Part shown: in pieces, positions 24,396 to 33,039 of the stretch
Numbering within the stretch: the first letter of the stretch is position 1
How the letters are laid out: the number at the start of each line of letters is the position of its first letter
DNA from: Nocardioides sp. SYSU D00065
GTDB lineage: Bacteria; Actinomycetota; Actinomycetes; Propionibacteriales; Nocardioidaceae
Direction of reading: 5' to 3'
DNA: 64,000 bases
NCBI RefSeq assembly: GCF_017916425.1
Contig: NZ_JAFMSX010000003.1
Location: 248,001 to 312,000 of the forward strand
The notes under the pieces: model-generated
The model's database searches: none
What the model was told of the DNA's origin: nothing
Seen by the model: the letters and a program-made list of their open reading frames with translations, nothing else
Translations under genes and position numbers: made by a program

Positions 24396-24425
24396 TTGAC
24401 AGATGTGACGACCCTCACCTACGGT
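24396..24425 (+). promoter_or_regulatory. Promoter of the rhamnose operon
   Basis: A consensus -35 TTGACA (24396-24401) is followed after 18 nt by TACGGT (24420-24425). This is the clearest -35/-10 promoter I see in the window. It drives the 13-kb rhamnose transport and catabolism run. Confidence 0.65.
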
Positions 24426-24429
24426 CCCG

Positions 24430-24443
24430 TTGAAACCTTTCAA
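24430..24443. promoter_or_regulatory. Probable LacI-type operator of the rhamnose operon
   Basis: TTGAAACCTTTCAA, with 6-nt arms TTGAAA/TTTCAA around CC, covers the predicted transcription start, 14 nt before the first gene's ATG. Binding here would block the promoter at 24396-24425. Confidence 0.65.
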
Positions 24444-24456
24444 CCCAAGGAGTTCC

Positions 24457-25974
24457 ATGTCCCCGAGCGACACCGCTGCACCGGTGCTCGAGCTGCGCGA
24501 CGTCTCCAAGTCGTTCGGCCCCGTCGTCGCCCTGCGCTCGGGCAGCCTGCGCGTCGACGCCGGCTCGATCCACGCCCTCATCGGCGAGAACGGCGCCGGC
24601 AAGTCCACGCTGGTGAAGGTCGTCGCCGGCGTGCACCGCCGCGACGCCGGCACCTTCGAGCTGGGCGGCGAGCCCGTCGACTTCACCTCCACCGCCGAGT
24701 CCAAGCAGGCCGGTGTCGCGGTGATCTACCAAGAGCCCACGCTCTTCCCGGACCTCTCGGTCACCGAGAACATCTTCATGGGCCGCCAGCACCGGGCGCG
24801 CGGACGACGCATCGACCGGCCGGCGATGTACGCCGAGGCCGAGCGCCTCTTCTCGCGCCTCGGGGTGCGGATCGACCCGCGGCGCCCCGCCGAGGGACTG
24901 TCCATCGCCGACCAGCAGATCATCGAGATCGCCAAGGCCATCTCGCTCGACGCACGGCTCCTCGTCATGGACGAGCCCACCGCAGCGCTGAGCGGGGTGG
25001 AGGTGGAGCGCCTGTTCGCCGTCGCCCGCAGCCTGCGCGACGAGGGCCGCGCCCTGGTCTTCATCTCCCACCGCTTCGACGAGGTGTTCGCGCTCTGCGA
25101 CACCGTCACGGTGATGCGCGACGGCTCCTACGTGGACACCCGCCGCATCGACGGGACGACGCCGTCCGAGCTGGTCTCGCTCATGGTGGGTCGCGACGTC
25201 GACGAGCTCTTCCCCAAGGTCGCCGCGGAGATCGGCGAGCCGGTCCTGCAGGTGCGGGGGCTGAGCCGCGCCGGGGTCTTCCACGACATCGACCTCGAGG
25301 TCCGCGCCGGGGAGATCGTCGGCCTGGCCGGGCTCGTGGGCGCCGGACGCAGCGAGGTCGCCCGCGCCGTGTTCGGCGTCGACGCCTACGACTCGGGCAC
25401 CGTGACGATGTCCGGCAAGCCCGTCAAGGCGCGCGACCCCCGCTCGGCCATCCGCGCCGGCATGGCGTTCATCCCCGAGGACCGGCGCAAGCAGGGCCTG
25501 GTCATCGACTCCTCGGTCAGCCGCAACGTCGCCGGCGTCATCCGCCGGAGCATCGCCAAGGCCGGCCTGCTGACCGGCGCCATGGAGACCAAGGCCGCCG
25601 GGCCGTGGGCCGGACGCCTCGAGGTCAAGACCAGCGCGCTGGACATGAACGCCGCCACCATGAGCGGCGGCAACCAGCAGAAGGTCGTGATCGCCAAGTG
25701 GCTGGCCACCAACCCCAGCCTGCTGATCATCGACGAGCCGACCCGCGGCATCGACGTCGGCACCAAGGCCGAGGTCCACCGCCTGCTGTCCGAGCTCGCC
25801 GGCCAGGGGCTGGCGATCTTGATGATCTCCTCCGAGCTGCCCGAGGTCCTCGGCATGGCCGACCGCGTCCTCGTCCTCTGCGAGGGCCGGATCACCGCCG
25901 AGCTCGACCGTGCCGAGGCCACTCCCGAGGCGGTCATGCACGCCGCCACCCACCACCTGGAGGAGGCCCGATGA
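24457..25974 (+). CDS. rhaT: Rhamnose ABC importer, ATPase subunit (two ABC domains)
   Basis: This 505-aa sugar-type ATPase has two fused ABC domains. The first has an intact Walker A (GENGAGKST), Q-loop YQEPTLFPDLS and Walker B LLVMDEPTAAL. The second has the usual altered loop GLVGAGRSE and signature MSGGNQQKV, as in RbsA/RhaT-type proteins. It powers uptake through the two permeases encoded next. ATG 24457 has AAGGAG upstream. The next gene overlaps by 4 nt (ATGA). The symbol follows the Rhizobium rhamnose importer and rests on context. Confidence 0.9.
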   Translation: MSPSDTAAPVLELRDVSKSFGPVVALRSGSLRVDAGSIHALIGENGAGKSTLVKVVAGVHRRDAGTFELGGEPVDFTSTAESKQAGVAVIYQEPTLFPDLSVTENIFMGRQHRARGRRIDRPAMYAEAERLFSRLGVRIDPRRPAEGLSIADQQIIEIAKAISLDARLLVMDEPTAALSGVEVERLFAVARSLRDEGRALVFISHRFDEVFALCDTVTVMRDGSYVDTRRIDGTTPSELVSLMVGRDVDELFPKVAAEIGEPVLQVRGLSRAGVFHDIDLEVRAGEIVGLAGLVGAGRSEVARAVFGVDAYDSGTVTMSGKPVKARDPRSAIRAGMAFIPEDRRKQGLVIDSSVSRNVAGVIRRSIAKAGLLTGAMETKAAGPWAGRLEVKTSALDMNAATMSGGNQQKVVIAKWLATNPSLLIIDEPTRGIDVGTKAEVHRLLSELAGQGLAILMISSELPEVLGMADRVLVLCEGRITAELDRAEATPEAVMHAATHHLEEAR

Positions 25975-27131
25975 CCACCCCACGGCGTTCTTCCTCTCCG
26001 CTCCGCTCCCCCGAACCCCGCGAGGACCCCGGACAGATGAGCCACACCGACGTCGAGCGCCCCGGCTCCGGCCCACAGGCCGCCCCGGACGTGTCCACCG
26101 GCGAGGCCCTCCTCGTGGAGCCCAGCCGGCTCTCGCCTACCCGCCGCGCCCTGACCAGCGTCCTGCGCTCGCGCGAGCTCTCGATCTTCCTGGTGCTCGT
26201 CGCCGTCGTCGTGCTCGCCACGACCAAGAACAGCAGCTTCCTGTTCAGCGCCGACGGGTGGCGCAACTTCCTGCTCAACCCGTCGATCCTGCTGCTGCTC
26301 GCGGTCGGCCAGGGCGTCGTCATCATCACCCGCAACGTCGACCTGTCGGTCGGCTCGGTGATGGCGCTGACGGCGTACCTCACCGGCCGGCTCTTCATCG
26401 AGCAGCCCAATCTGCCCATCGTCGCGGTCGTGGCCGCCTGCCTGCTGCTCGGCGCGGTCCTCGGGCTGGTCAACGGCGTGCTGGTGGCGTACGGCAAGGT
26501 GCCGGCACTCGTGATCACGCTCGGCACCATGTACATCTTCCGCGGGATCATGCTCACCTGGGCCGGCAGCGACCGGATCAACGCCGGCGACATGCCGCGC
26601 GAGTTCCTCAGCCTCGGCACCCAGACCGTGCTCGGCATCCCGCTGCTCACGATCGTCGCCGTGCTCGTGCTGGCCGCGGTCGGCTACTACCTCCACACCG
26701 CCCGGGGCGGCCGCGAGCTCTACGCCATCGGCTCCGACCCCGACGCCGCGGTCCTCTACGGCCTGCCCGTACGCCGTCGCCTGCTGGCCGCGTTCGTGCT
26801 GAGCGGCGCGCTCGCCGGCCTGGCGGGCGCCCTCTACACCGCCCGCTACGGCACGGTGAGCTCGAGCGTCGGCAACGGCATCGAGCTGCAGGCCGTGGCC
26901 GCGGCGGTCATCGGCGGCATCGCGATCTTCGGCGGCAGCGGCACCGTGTGGGGCGCGGCCATCGGCGCGTTCCTGCTGATCACCATCAACCGGGCCCTGC
27001 CCAGCCTCGGCATCGAGGACTTCTGGCAGCGCGCCGTCGTCGGCGTGCTCATCCTGGGCGCCATCGTCCTCGACCGCGTCCTGGCTCGCCGACAAGCACG
27101 CAAGCTCGCCGAATCGAGGGACCACGCATGA
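25971..27131 (+). CDS. rhaP: Rhamnose ABC importer, permease subunit 1
   Basis: The product is 386 aa, with about 60 hydrophilic residues at the N-terminus and then about 10 helices of the RbsC/AraH type. Family blocks are NVDLSVGSVMALTAY and FGGSGTVWGAAIGAF. It forms the membrane pore with the second permease. Its start overlaps the ATPase stop and its stop overlaps the next start, so the genes are translationally coupled. The long N-terminal extension may include a later start at the ATG of MSHTDVERPG. Confidence 0.88.
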   Translation: MTTPRRSSSPLRSPEPREDPGQMSHTDVERPGSGPQAAPDVSTGEALLVEPSRLSPTRRALTSVLRSRELSIFLVLVAVVVLATTKNSSFLFSADGWRNFLLNPSILLLLAVGQGVVIITRNVDLSVGSVMALTAYLTGRLFIEQPNLPIVAVVAACLLLGAVLGLVNGVLVAYGKVPALVITLGTMYIFRGIMLTWAGSDRINAGDMPREFLSLGTQTVLGIPLLTIVAVLVLAAVGYYLHTARGGRELYAIGSDPDAAVLYGLPVRRRLLAAFVLSGALAGLAGALYTARYGTVSSSVGNGIELQAVAAAVIGGIAIFGGSGTVWGAAIGAFLLITINRALPSLGIEDFWQRAVVGVLILGAIVLDRVLARRQARKLAESRDHA

Positions 27132-28204
27132 GCACCCAGGCCCCGGCGCCCGCCGCCACCCGCACGTACGCCGCCCACTCCGCGCCCCTGTGGAAGCGCT
27201 GGCTGCTGACCCGCGAGACCGCCGTCATCGTGCTCACCGCCGCGGTGGTGCTCTACTCGATCGCCAACGTGCCGAACTTCGACGGTCCGCTGACCCTGAA
27301 GTTCCTGCTCCAGGACATCGCGCCGATCCTGCTCATCGCCCTGCCGATGACCCTCGTGATCATCACCGGCGAGATCGACCTGTCGGTCGCGAGCATCATG
27401 GGGCTCAGCAGCGTGCTCCTCGGCGTGCTGCACGAGAGTGGGATGTCCGTGCCCGCCGCCGCCCTGCTGGCCCTGCTGGCCGGCCTGGCCTGCGGTGCGC
27501 TCAACGGCTTCCTCATCGCCTACGTCGGGCTGCCGTCGCTGGCGGTCACCATCGGCACGCTGGCGCTGTTCCGCGGCATCGCGGTCGGCCTGCTCGGCAC
27601 CACGGCGATCACCGACTTCACCGAGAAGTGGTCCGACCTCGCGACGGGCACCATCGGCGAGACCCGGATCCCGCTCGTGATGATCCCCTTCGCCGTGCTC
27701 GCCGTCGGCTTCGTCGTCCTGCTGCACTTCTCGACGTTCGGCCGCGGGGTCTACGAGATCGGGCTCAACGACGAGGCGGCGCACTTCACCGGCGTCGACG
27801 TCCGGCGGACCAAGCTCATCCTGTTCGTCCTGTCCGGCGTGGTGTCCGCGCTCGCCGGGATCTACTTCACCCTCCGCTACGGCTCGGCCCGTGGCGACAA
27901 CGCCACCGGCTACGAGCTGCAGGTCATCGCGGCGGTGCTGCTCGGCGGCGTGTCGATCTTCGGCGGCCGCGGCCGGCTGCACGGCGTGCTCGCCGGCGTC
28001 GTGCTGATCGGCGTCATCTCCAGCGCGCTGCGCCTGGAGAGCGTGACGGTCAACGTCACCAACGTCATCGTCGGCCTCCTCCTGGTGGCCTCGGTGATCC
28101 TTCCCAGCGTCCTTGGGTGGGCCGGCTCTCGGCTGCCCCGCAAGGCGTCAGCGGCCCCTGCGGGACCGCGCTCCGACAAGGACACGGCGACCGCCGGCGT
28201 CTGA
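27128..28204 (+). CDS. rhaQ: Rhamnose ABC importer, permease subunit 2
   Basis: The product is 358 aa and paralogous to the preceding permease (GEIDLSVASIMGLSS, GGVSIFGGRGRLHG). Rhamnose importers of this class use two different permeases, which fits the pair seen here. The start overlaps the upstream stop by 4 nt (ATGA). The basic C-terminal tail is probably cytosolic. Confidence 0.88.
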   Translation: MSTQAPAPAATRTYAAHSAPLWKRWLLTRETAVIVLTAAVVLYSIANVPNFDGPLTLKFLLQDIAPILLIALPMTLVIITGEIDLSVASIMGLSSVLLGVLHESGMSVPAAALLALLAGLACGALNGFLIAYVGLPSLAVTIGTLALFRGIAVGLLGTTAITDFTEKWSDLATGTIGETRIPLVMIPFAVLAVGFVVLLHFSTFGRGVYEIGLNDEAAHFTGVDVRRTKLILFVLSGVVSALAGIYFTLRYGSARGDNATGYELQVIAAVLLGGVSIFGGRGRLHGVLAGVVLIGVISSALRLESVTVNVTNVIVGLLLVASVILPSVLGWAGSRLPRKASAAPAGPRSDKDTATAGV

Positions 28205-28225
28205 GACCCCGAAAGGTAGAGACAG

Positions 28226-29269
28226 ATGAAGTTCCACAAGAGGCGGCCCACCGCCCTCGCCGCGCTCGCCCTGACCGCGACCTTCGCCTTCGCCGGCTGC
28301 GGCGGCGACGACGGTGGCGACGGCGGCTCGGCCGGCGGTAGCGGCGGTGGCGAGCTGAGCATCACGATGCTCCCGAAGAACCTCGGCAACCCCTACTTCG
28401 ACACCAGCACCGACGGCGCCGAGGCGGCCGCCGAGGAGATCGGCGCCGACCTCGAGGAGGTCGGTCCCGAGACCGCGAGCCCCGACGCCCAGGTGTCCTA
28501 CATCAACACCGTTGCCCAGCAGGGCCAGGACGCGCTGATCCTGTCGGCCAACGACCCCGACGCCCTGTGCGACGCGATCGACGAGGCGCGCTCGGCCGAC
28601 GTGAAGGTCGTGACCTTCGACGCCGACACCAACCCCGAGTGCCGCGACCTGTTCGTCAACCAGGCCACCGCCGAGGGCATCGCCGCCAAGCAGCTGGAGC
28701 TCATCTCCGAGCAGATCGGCGGCGAGGGCGAGATCGCGATCCTGTCCGCCGCGGCCAACGCGACGAACCAGAACGCGTGGATCGAGATGATGGAGACCGA
28801 GCTCGCGGAGAACCCCGACTACGCGAACATCGAGCTGGTCGACACCGTCTACGGCGACGACGAGGACCAGAAGTCCTTCGACCAGACCGAGGCGCTGCTG
28901 CAGAACCACCCCGACCTCAAGGGCATCATCTCGCCCACCACGGTCGGCATCGCCGCCGCGGCCCGCTACCTCTCGGACTCCGAGTACAAGGGCAAGGTCG
29001 CGCTGACCGGCCTCGGCACCCCGAACCAGATGCGCGAGTACGTCGAGAACGGCACCGTCGAGGCGTTCGCGCTGTGGAACCCCGAGGACCTCGGCGCCCT
29101 GGCGACCTACGCCGCTGCCGCGCTGGCCAACGGCGACATCTCCGGCGAGGAGGGCGACACCTTCGAGGCCGGCGACCTCGGTGAGTTCACGGTCGACGCC
29201 GACGGGGTCGTCCTGCTCGGTGAGCCGTTCACGTTCAACGCCGACAACATCGGCGACTTCGACTTCTGA
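28226..29269 (+). CDS. rhaS: Rhamnose ABC importer, substrate-binding lipoprotein
   Basis: The product is 347 aa. The lipobox is AFAGC with C25 as the lipid-modified residue, followed by a Gly/Asp-rich linker and a type I periplasmic-binding fold (PYFDTSTDGAEAAAEEIG; later GIISPTTVGIAAAARYL). It captures the sugar outside the membrane. A strong stem-loop directly downstream (29296-29333) probably raises the level of this message relative to later genes. A rhamnose ligand is inferred from the operon. Confidence 0.88.
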   Translation: MKFHKRRPTALAALALTATFAFAGCGGDDGGDGGSAGGSGGGELSITMLPKNLGNPYFDTSTDGAEAAAEEIGADLEEVGPETASPDAQVSYINTVAQQGQDALILSANDPDALCDAIDEARSADVKVVTFDADTNPECRDLFVNQATAEGIAAKQLELISEQIGGEGEIAILSAAANATNQNAWIEMMETELAENPDYANIELVDTVYGDDEDQKSFDQTEALLQNHPDLKGIISPTTVGIAAAARYLSDSEYKGKVALTGLGTPNQMREYVENGTVEAFALWNPEDLGALATYAAAALANGDISGEEGDTFEAGDLGEFTVDADGVVLLGEPFTFNADNIGDFDF

Positions 29270-29295
29270 GTCGGATCCCCACCGCACCACCTCGT

Positions 29296-29333
29296 CCCGG
29301 GGCCGCCGGCCACCAGCCGCCGGCGGCCCCGGG
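29296..29333 (+). terminator. Intercistronic stem-loop after the binding-protein gene
   Basis: A perfect 15-bp stem (CCCGGGGCCGCCGGC, 29296-29310, with 29319-29333) has an 8-nt loop and no T run after it. It lies between the binding protein and mutarotase genes. It probably acts as an mRNA stabiliser or partial terminator, common after binding-protein genes in importer operons. Confidence 0.6.
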
Positions 29334-29363
29334 CACACCATCGAGCCACGCGAGGAGACGGCG

Positions 29364-29741
29364 ATGCACCGTGTCTGCTTCACCCTCCAGGTCCGCCGCG
29401 ACCGGATGGGGGAGTACGCCGAGCGCCACGCAGCCGTGTGGCCCGACATGCTCCGTGCCCTCCACGACACCGGCTGGCACAACTACTCCCTCTTCCTGCG
29501 CGAGGACGGCCTGCTCGTCGGCTACCTCGAGACCCCGGACCTGGCGGCCGCGCAGGAGGGCATGGCCCGCACCGACGTGAACGCGCGGTGGCAGGCCGAG
29601 ATGGCCGAGTTCTTCGAGGACCTCGACCTCCCGCCCGACCAGGGCTTCTGGCAGCTGAGCGAGGTCTTCCACCTCGAGGACCAGCTCGCCGCGCACACCA
29701 GCGCGACCACCGATCTCCCCACCCAGACACAGGACCAGTGA
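29364..29741 (+). CDS. rhaM: L-rhamnose mutarotase
   Basis: The product is 125 aa, a dimeric alpha-beta barrel of the RhaM/RhaU type that interconverts alpha and beta anomers of L-rhamnose. Typical features are AERHAAVWPDMLRALHDTGWHNYSLFLR in outline (His and Trp-rich region, residues ~20-45) and the acidic C-terminal part with EVFHLED. ATG 29364 follows GAGGAGACG. The TGA overlaps the next ATG by 1 nt. Confidence 0.9.
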   Translation: MHRVCFTLQVRRDRMGEYAERHAAVWPDMLRALHDTGWHNYSLFLREDGLLVGYLETPDLAAAQEGMARTDVNARWQAEMAEFFEDLDLPPDQGFWQLSEVFHLEDQLAAHTSATTDLPTQTQDQ

Positions 29742-30919
29742 TGACCAGCTTCTCCGACATCAGCGACCGGCTCGGCGACCTCGCGATCGAGGTCCCGTCC
29801 TGGGCCTACGGCAACTCCGGCACCCGATTCAAGGTGTTCGGCTCGCCGGGCACCCCCCGCACGGTCCAGGAGAAGATCGCCGACGCCGCGGCCGTGCACC
29901 GCTTCACCGGCCTCGCGCCGACCGTGGCGCTGCACATCCCGTGGGACAAGGTGGACGACTACGCCGCGCTGGCGGCGTACGCCAAGGAGCAGGGCGTCAC
30001 GCTCGGGACGATCAACTCCAACACGTTCCAGGACGACGACTACAAGCTCGGGGCGCTCACCCACACCGACCCGCGGGTGCGGCAGAAGGCGATCGACCAC
30101 CACTTCGAGTGCATCGAGGTGATGAACCAGACCGGGTCGCGCGACCTGAAGATCTGGCTGGCCGAGGGCACCAACTACCCCGGCCAGGGCGACATGCGCG
30201 CCCGCCAGGACCGGCTCGCCGAGGGGCTGCGCACGATCTACGACCAGCTCTCCGAGGACCAGCGGCTGGTGCTGGAGTACAAGTTCTTCGAGCCGGCGTT
30301 CTACCACACCGACGTGCCGGACTGGGGCACGTCGTACGCCCACGTCGCCGCCCTCGGCGACCGCGCCAAGGTGTGCCTCGACACCGGCCACCACGCGCCG
30401 GGCACCAACATCGAGTTCATCGTCGCCCAGCTGCTGCGCCTGGGGAAGCTCGGCTCGTTCGACTTCAACAGCCGCTTCTACGCCGACGACGACCTGATCG
30501 TCGGTGCGGCCGACCCGTTCCAGCTGTTCCGCATCATGGTCGAGGTCATCCGCGGCGGCGGCTTCGGCTCGGCCGCGGACGGCACGCCCAACGACGTGGC
30601 CCTGATGCTCGACCAGTGCCACAACATCGAGGACAAGATCCCCGGCCAGATCCGATCGGTGCTCAACGTCCAGGAGATGACGGCCCGCGCGCTGCTCCTC
30701 GACACCGAGGCGCTCGACGAGGCCCGGAGCGCCGGCGACGTGCTCGGCGCCAACGCGATCTTCATGGACGCCTTCTACACCGACGTCCGCGGCGACCTCG
30801 CCGCCTGGCGCGAGCAGCGCGGTCTGCCGGCCGACCCCATGCGGGCCTACCTCGACTCCGGCTACCAGCAGCAGATCGAGGCGGACCGCGTCGGTGGCGT
30901 CCAGGCCGGCTGGAACTGA
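29741..30919 (+). CDS. rhaI: L-rhamnose isomerase (Pseudomonas stutzeri type)
   Basis: This 392-aa TIM barrel converts L-rhamnose to L-rhamnulose with two metal ions. The metal-binding region has LEYKFFEPAFYHTDVPDWG, CLDTGHHAPGTNIE and SFDFNSRFYADDDLIVGAAD. It belongs to the RhaI branch found in many non-enteric bacteria, not the E. coli RhaA branch. It is coupled to the mutarotase gene (TGATG). Confidence 0.93.
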   Translation: MTSFSDISDRLGDLAIEVPSWAYGNSGTRFKVFGSPGTPRTVQEKIADAAAVHRFTGLAPTVALHIPWDKVDDYAALAAYAKEQGVTLGTINSNTFQDDDYKLGALTHTDPRVRQKAIDHHFECIEVMNQTGSRDLKIWLAEGTNYPGQGDMRARQDRLAEGLRTIYDQLSEDQRLVLEYKFFEPAFYHTDVPDWGTSYAHVAALGDRAKVCLDTGHHAPGTNIEFIVAQLLRLGKLGSFDFNSRFYADDDLIVGAADPFQLFRIMVEVIRGGGFGSAADGTPNDVALMLDQCHNIEDKIPGQIRSVLNVQEMTARALLLDTEALDEARSAGDVLGANAIFMDAFYTDVRGDLAAWREQRGLPADPMRAYLDSGYQQQIEADRVGGVQAGWN

Positions 30920-30994
30920 CGCGCACGTCCTCGCACCACCTCTCCGCCGCATCCCCGCACCCACCTCCCCGCGATCCCGAAGGAACCCCGCACC

Positions 30995-33037
30995 GTGAGT
31001 GACCTCAACCCCACCGTCGCCGCGCTCGTCGAGCGCTCCAACCGGCTGGGCGCCGACCCGAAGAACACCAACTACGCCGGCGGCAACACCTCCGCCAAGG
31101 GCACCGAGACCGACCCGGTCACCGGCGAGGACGTCGAGCTGCTGTGGGTGAAGGGGAGCGGCGGTGACCTCGGCACGCTGACCCCGGGTGGGCTCGCGGT
31201 GCTGCGCCTGGACCGGATGCGCGCGCTGGTCGACGTCTACCCCGGCGTCGAGCGCGAGGACGAGATGGTCGCGGCCTTCGACTACTGCCTGCACGGCAAG
31301 GGCGGTGCCGCCCCGTCGATCGACACGGCCATGCACGGCCTCGTCGACGCGGCGCACGTGGACCACCTGCACCCCGACTCGGGCATCGCCATCGCGACCG
31401 CTGCCGACGGCGAGCGGCTGACCGGTGAGATCTTCGGCGACAAGGTCGTGTGGGTGCCGTGGCGCCGTCCCGGCTTCCAGCTCGGTCTGGACATCGCCGA
31501 GATCAAGGCGAAGAACCCGCAGGCCGTGGGCTGCATCCTCGGCGGGCACGGCATCACCGCCTGGGGCGACACGAGCGAGGAGGCCGAGCGCAACTCGCTG
31601 TGGATCATCGACACCGCCGCCGCGCACATCGCCGAGCACAGCCGGCCGGAGCCGTTCGGCCCCGCGCTCGACGGCTACGCCCCGCTGCCCGCCGACGAGC
31701 GTCGCGCCAAGGCCGCGGCCCTCGCGCCGACGATCCGCGGCATCGCCTCGGCCGACCGCCCGATGGTCGGCCACTTCACCGACTCCGACGTGGTCCTCGA
31801 CTTTCTCGCCCACGCCGAGCACCCCCGGCTGGCCGCCCTCGGAACCTCGTGCCCCGACCACTTCCTGCGCACCAAGGTCAAGCCGCTCGTGCTCGACCTG
31901 CCCGCGTCGGCGAGCGTCGAGGAGTCCCTCGCCCGCCTGCAGGAGCTCGCGGTGGCCTACCGCGAGGACTACCAGGGCTACTACGACCGCAACGCCACCC
32001 CCGACAGCCCGGCCATCCGCGGCAAGGACCCGCTGATCGTCCTGGTCCCGGGCGTGGGCATGTTCAGCTTCGGCAAGGACAAGCAGACCGCCCGCGTCGC
32101 CGGTGAGTTCTACGTCAACGCGATCAACGTGATGCGCGGCGCCGAGGGTCTCTCGACGTACGCCCCCATCGACGAGGCCGAGAAGTTCCGCATCGAGTAC
32201 TGGGCGCTGGAGGAGGCCAAGCTCCAGCGGATGCCGAAGCCCAAGCCGCTCGCCACCCGCGTCGCGCTGGTCACCGGCGCCGCCTCCGGCATCGGCCTCG
32301 CCACGGCCAAGCGGCTCGCCGCCGAGGGCGCGTGCGTCGTCATCGCGGACCTGTCGCTGGACAAGGCGCAGGCCGCCGCGTCCGAGATCGGCACCGCCGA
32401 CGTCGCCGTCGGCGTCCAGGTGGACGTCTCCGACGCCGCGGCCGTCGAGGCCGCGGTCCAGGCCACGGTGCTCGCCTTCGGCGGCGTGGACCTCGTGGTC
32501 AACAACGCCGGCCTGTCGCTGTCGCGCTCGCTGCTCGAGACCACCGAGAAGGACTGGGACCTCCAGCACGACGTGATGGCCAAGGGGTCGTTCCTCGTCG
32601 CCAAGGCCGCCGCCAAGGCGATGATCGAGCAGGGCATGGGCGGCGACATCGTCTACATCTCCTCGAAGAACTCGATCTTCGCCGGCCCCAACAACGTCGC
32701 GTACGGCGCCGCCAAGGCCGACCAGGCCCACCAGGTGCGGCTGCTCGCGGCCGAGCTCGGCGAGCACGGGATCAAGGTCAACGGCGTGAACCCCGACGGC
32801 GTCGTGCAGGGCTCGGGCATCTTCGCCTCGGGCTGGGGAGCCAACCGCGCGGCGGTGTACGGCGTGGAGGAGCAGGACCTCGGCAAGTTCTACGCCCAGC
32901 GCACGATCCTCAAGCGCGAGGTGCTTCCGGACAACATCGCCAACGCGGTCTTCGTCCTCTGCACCGACGAGCTCAGCCACACCACGGGTCTGCACATCCC
33001 TGTCGACGCCGGCGTGGCCGCGGCGTTCCTCCGCTAG
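30995..33037 (+). CDS. rhaEW: Bifunctional L-rhamnulose-1-phosphate aldolase / L-lactaldehyde dehydrogenase
   Basis: The product is 680 aa. Residues 1-400 form a class II aldolase domain with the zinc motif HVDHLHPD (H124, H126) and GGHGITAWGDTS. Residues ~420-680 form a short-chain dehydrogenase with TGAASGIG, the NNAG block and YGAAK. The aldolase splits rhamnulose-1-phosphate to DHAP and L-lactaldehyde, and the second domain oxidises lactaldehyde to L-lactate, as shown for RhaEW in other bacteria. GTG 30995 has CGAAGGAA upstream. The rhamnulokinase gene starts 2 nt after the stop. Confidence 0.92.
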   Translation: MSDLNPTVAALVERSNRLGADPKNTNYAGGNTSAKGTETDPVTGEDVELLWVKGSGGDLGTLTPGGLAVLRLDRMRALVDVYPGVEREDEMVAAFDYCLHGKGGAAPSIDTAMHGLVDAAHVDHLHPDSGIAIATAADGERLTGEIFGDKVVWVPWRRPGFQLGLDIAEIKAKNPQAVGCILGGHGITAWGDTSEEAERNSLWIIDTAAAHIAEHSRPEPFGPALDGYAPLPADERRAKAAALAPTIRGIASADRPMVGHFTDSDVVLDFLAHAEHPRLAALGTSCPDHFLRTKVKPLVLDLPASASVEESLARLQELAVAYREDYQGYYDRNATPDSPAIRGKDPLIVLVPGVGMFSFGKDKQTARVAGEFYVNAINVMRGAEGLSTYAPIDEAEKFRIEYWALEEAKLQRMPKPKPLATRVALVTGAASGIGLATAKRLAAEGACVVIADLSLDKAQAAASEIGTADVAVGVQVDVSDAAAVEAAVQATVLAFGGVDLVVNNAGLSLSRSLLETTEKDWDLQHDVMAKGSFLVAKAAAKAMIEQGMGGDIVYISSKNSIFAGPNNVAYGAAKADQAHQVRLLAAELGEHGIKVNGVNPDGVVQGSGIFASGWGANRAAVYGVEEQDLGKFYAQRTILKREVLPDNIANAVFVLCTDELSHTTGLHIPVDAGVAAAFLR

Positions 33038-33039
33038 TC

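Noticed and set aside
24457..29269. Ribose or autoinducer-2 importer
   Set aside because: The subunits resemble those importers, but the downstream mutarotase, RhaI-type isomerase, RhaEW and rhamnulokinase genes point to rhamnose.
29522..32995. 1157-codon open frame on the minus strand
   Set aside because: It is antisense to rhaM, rhaI and rhaEW, each with intact active-site motifs; composition is that of a shadow frame.
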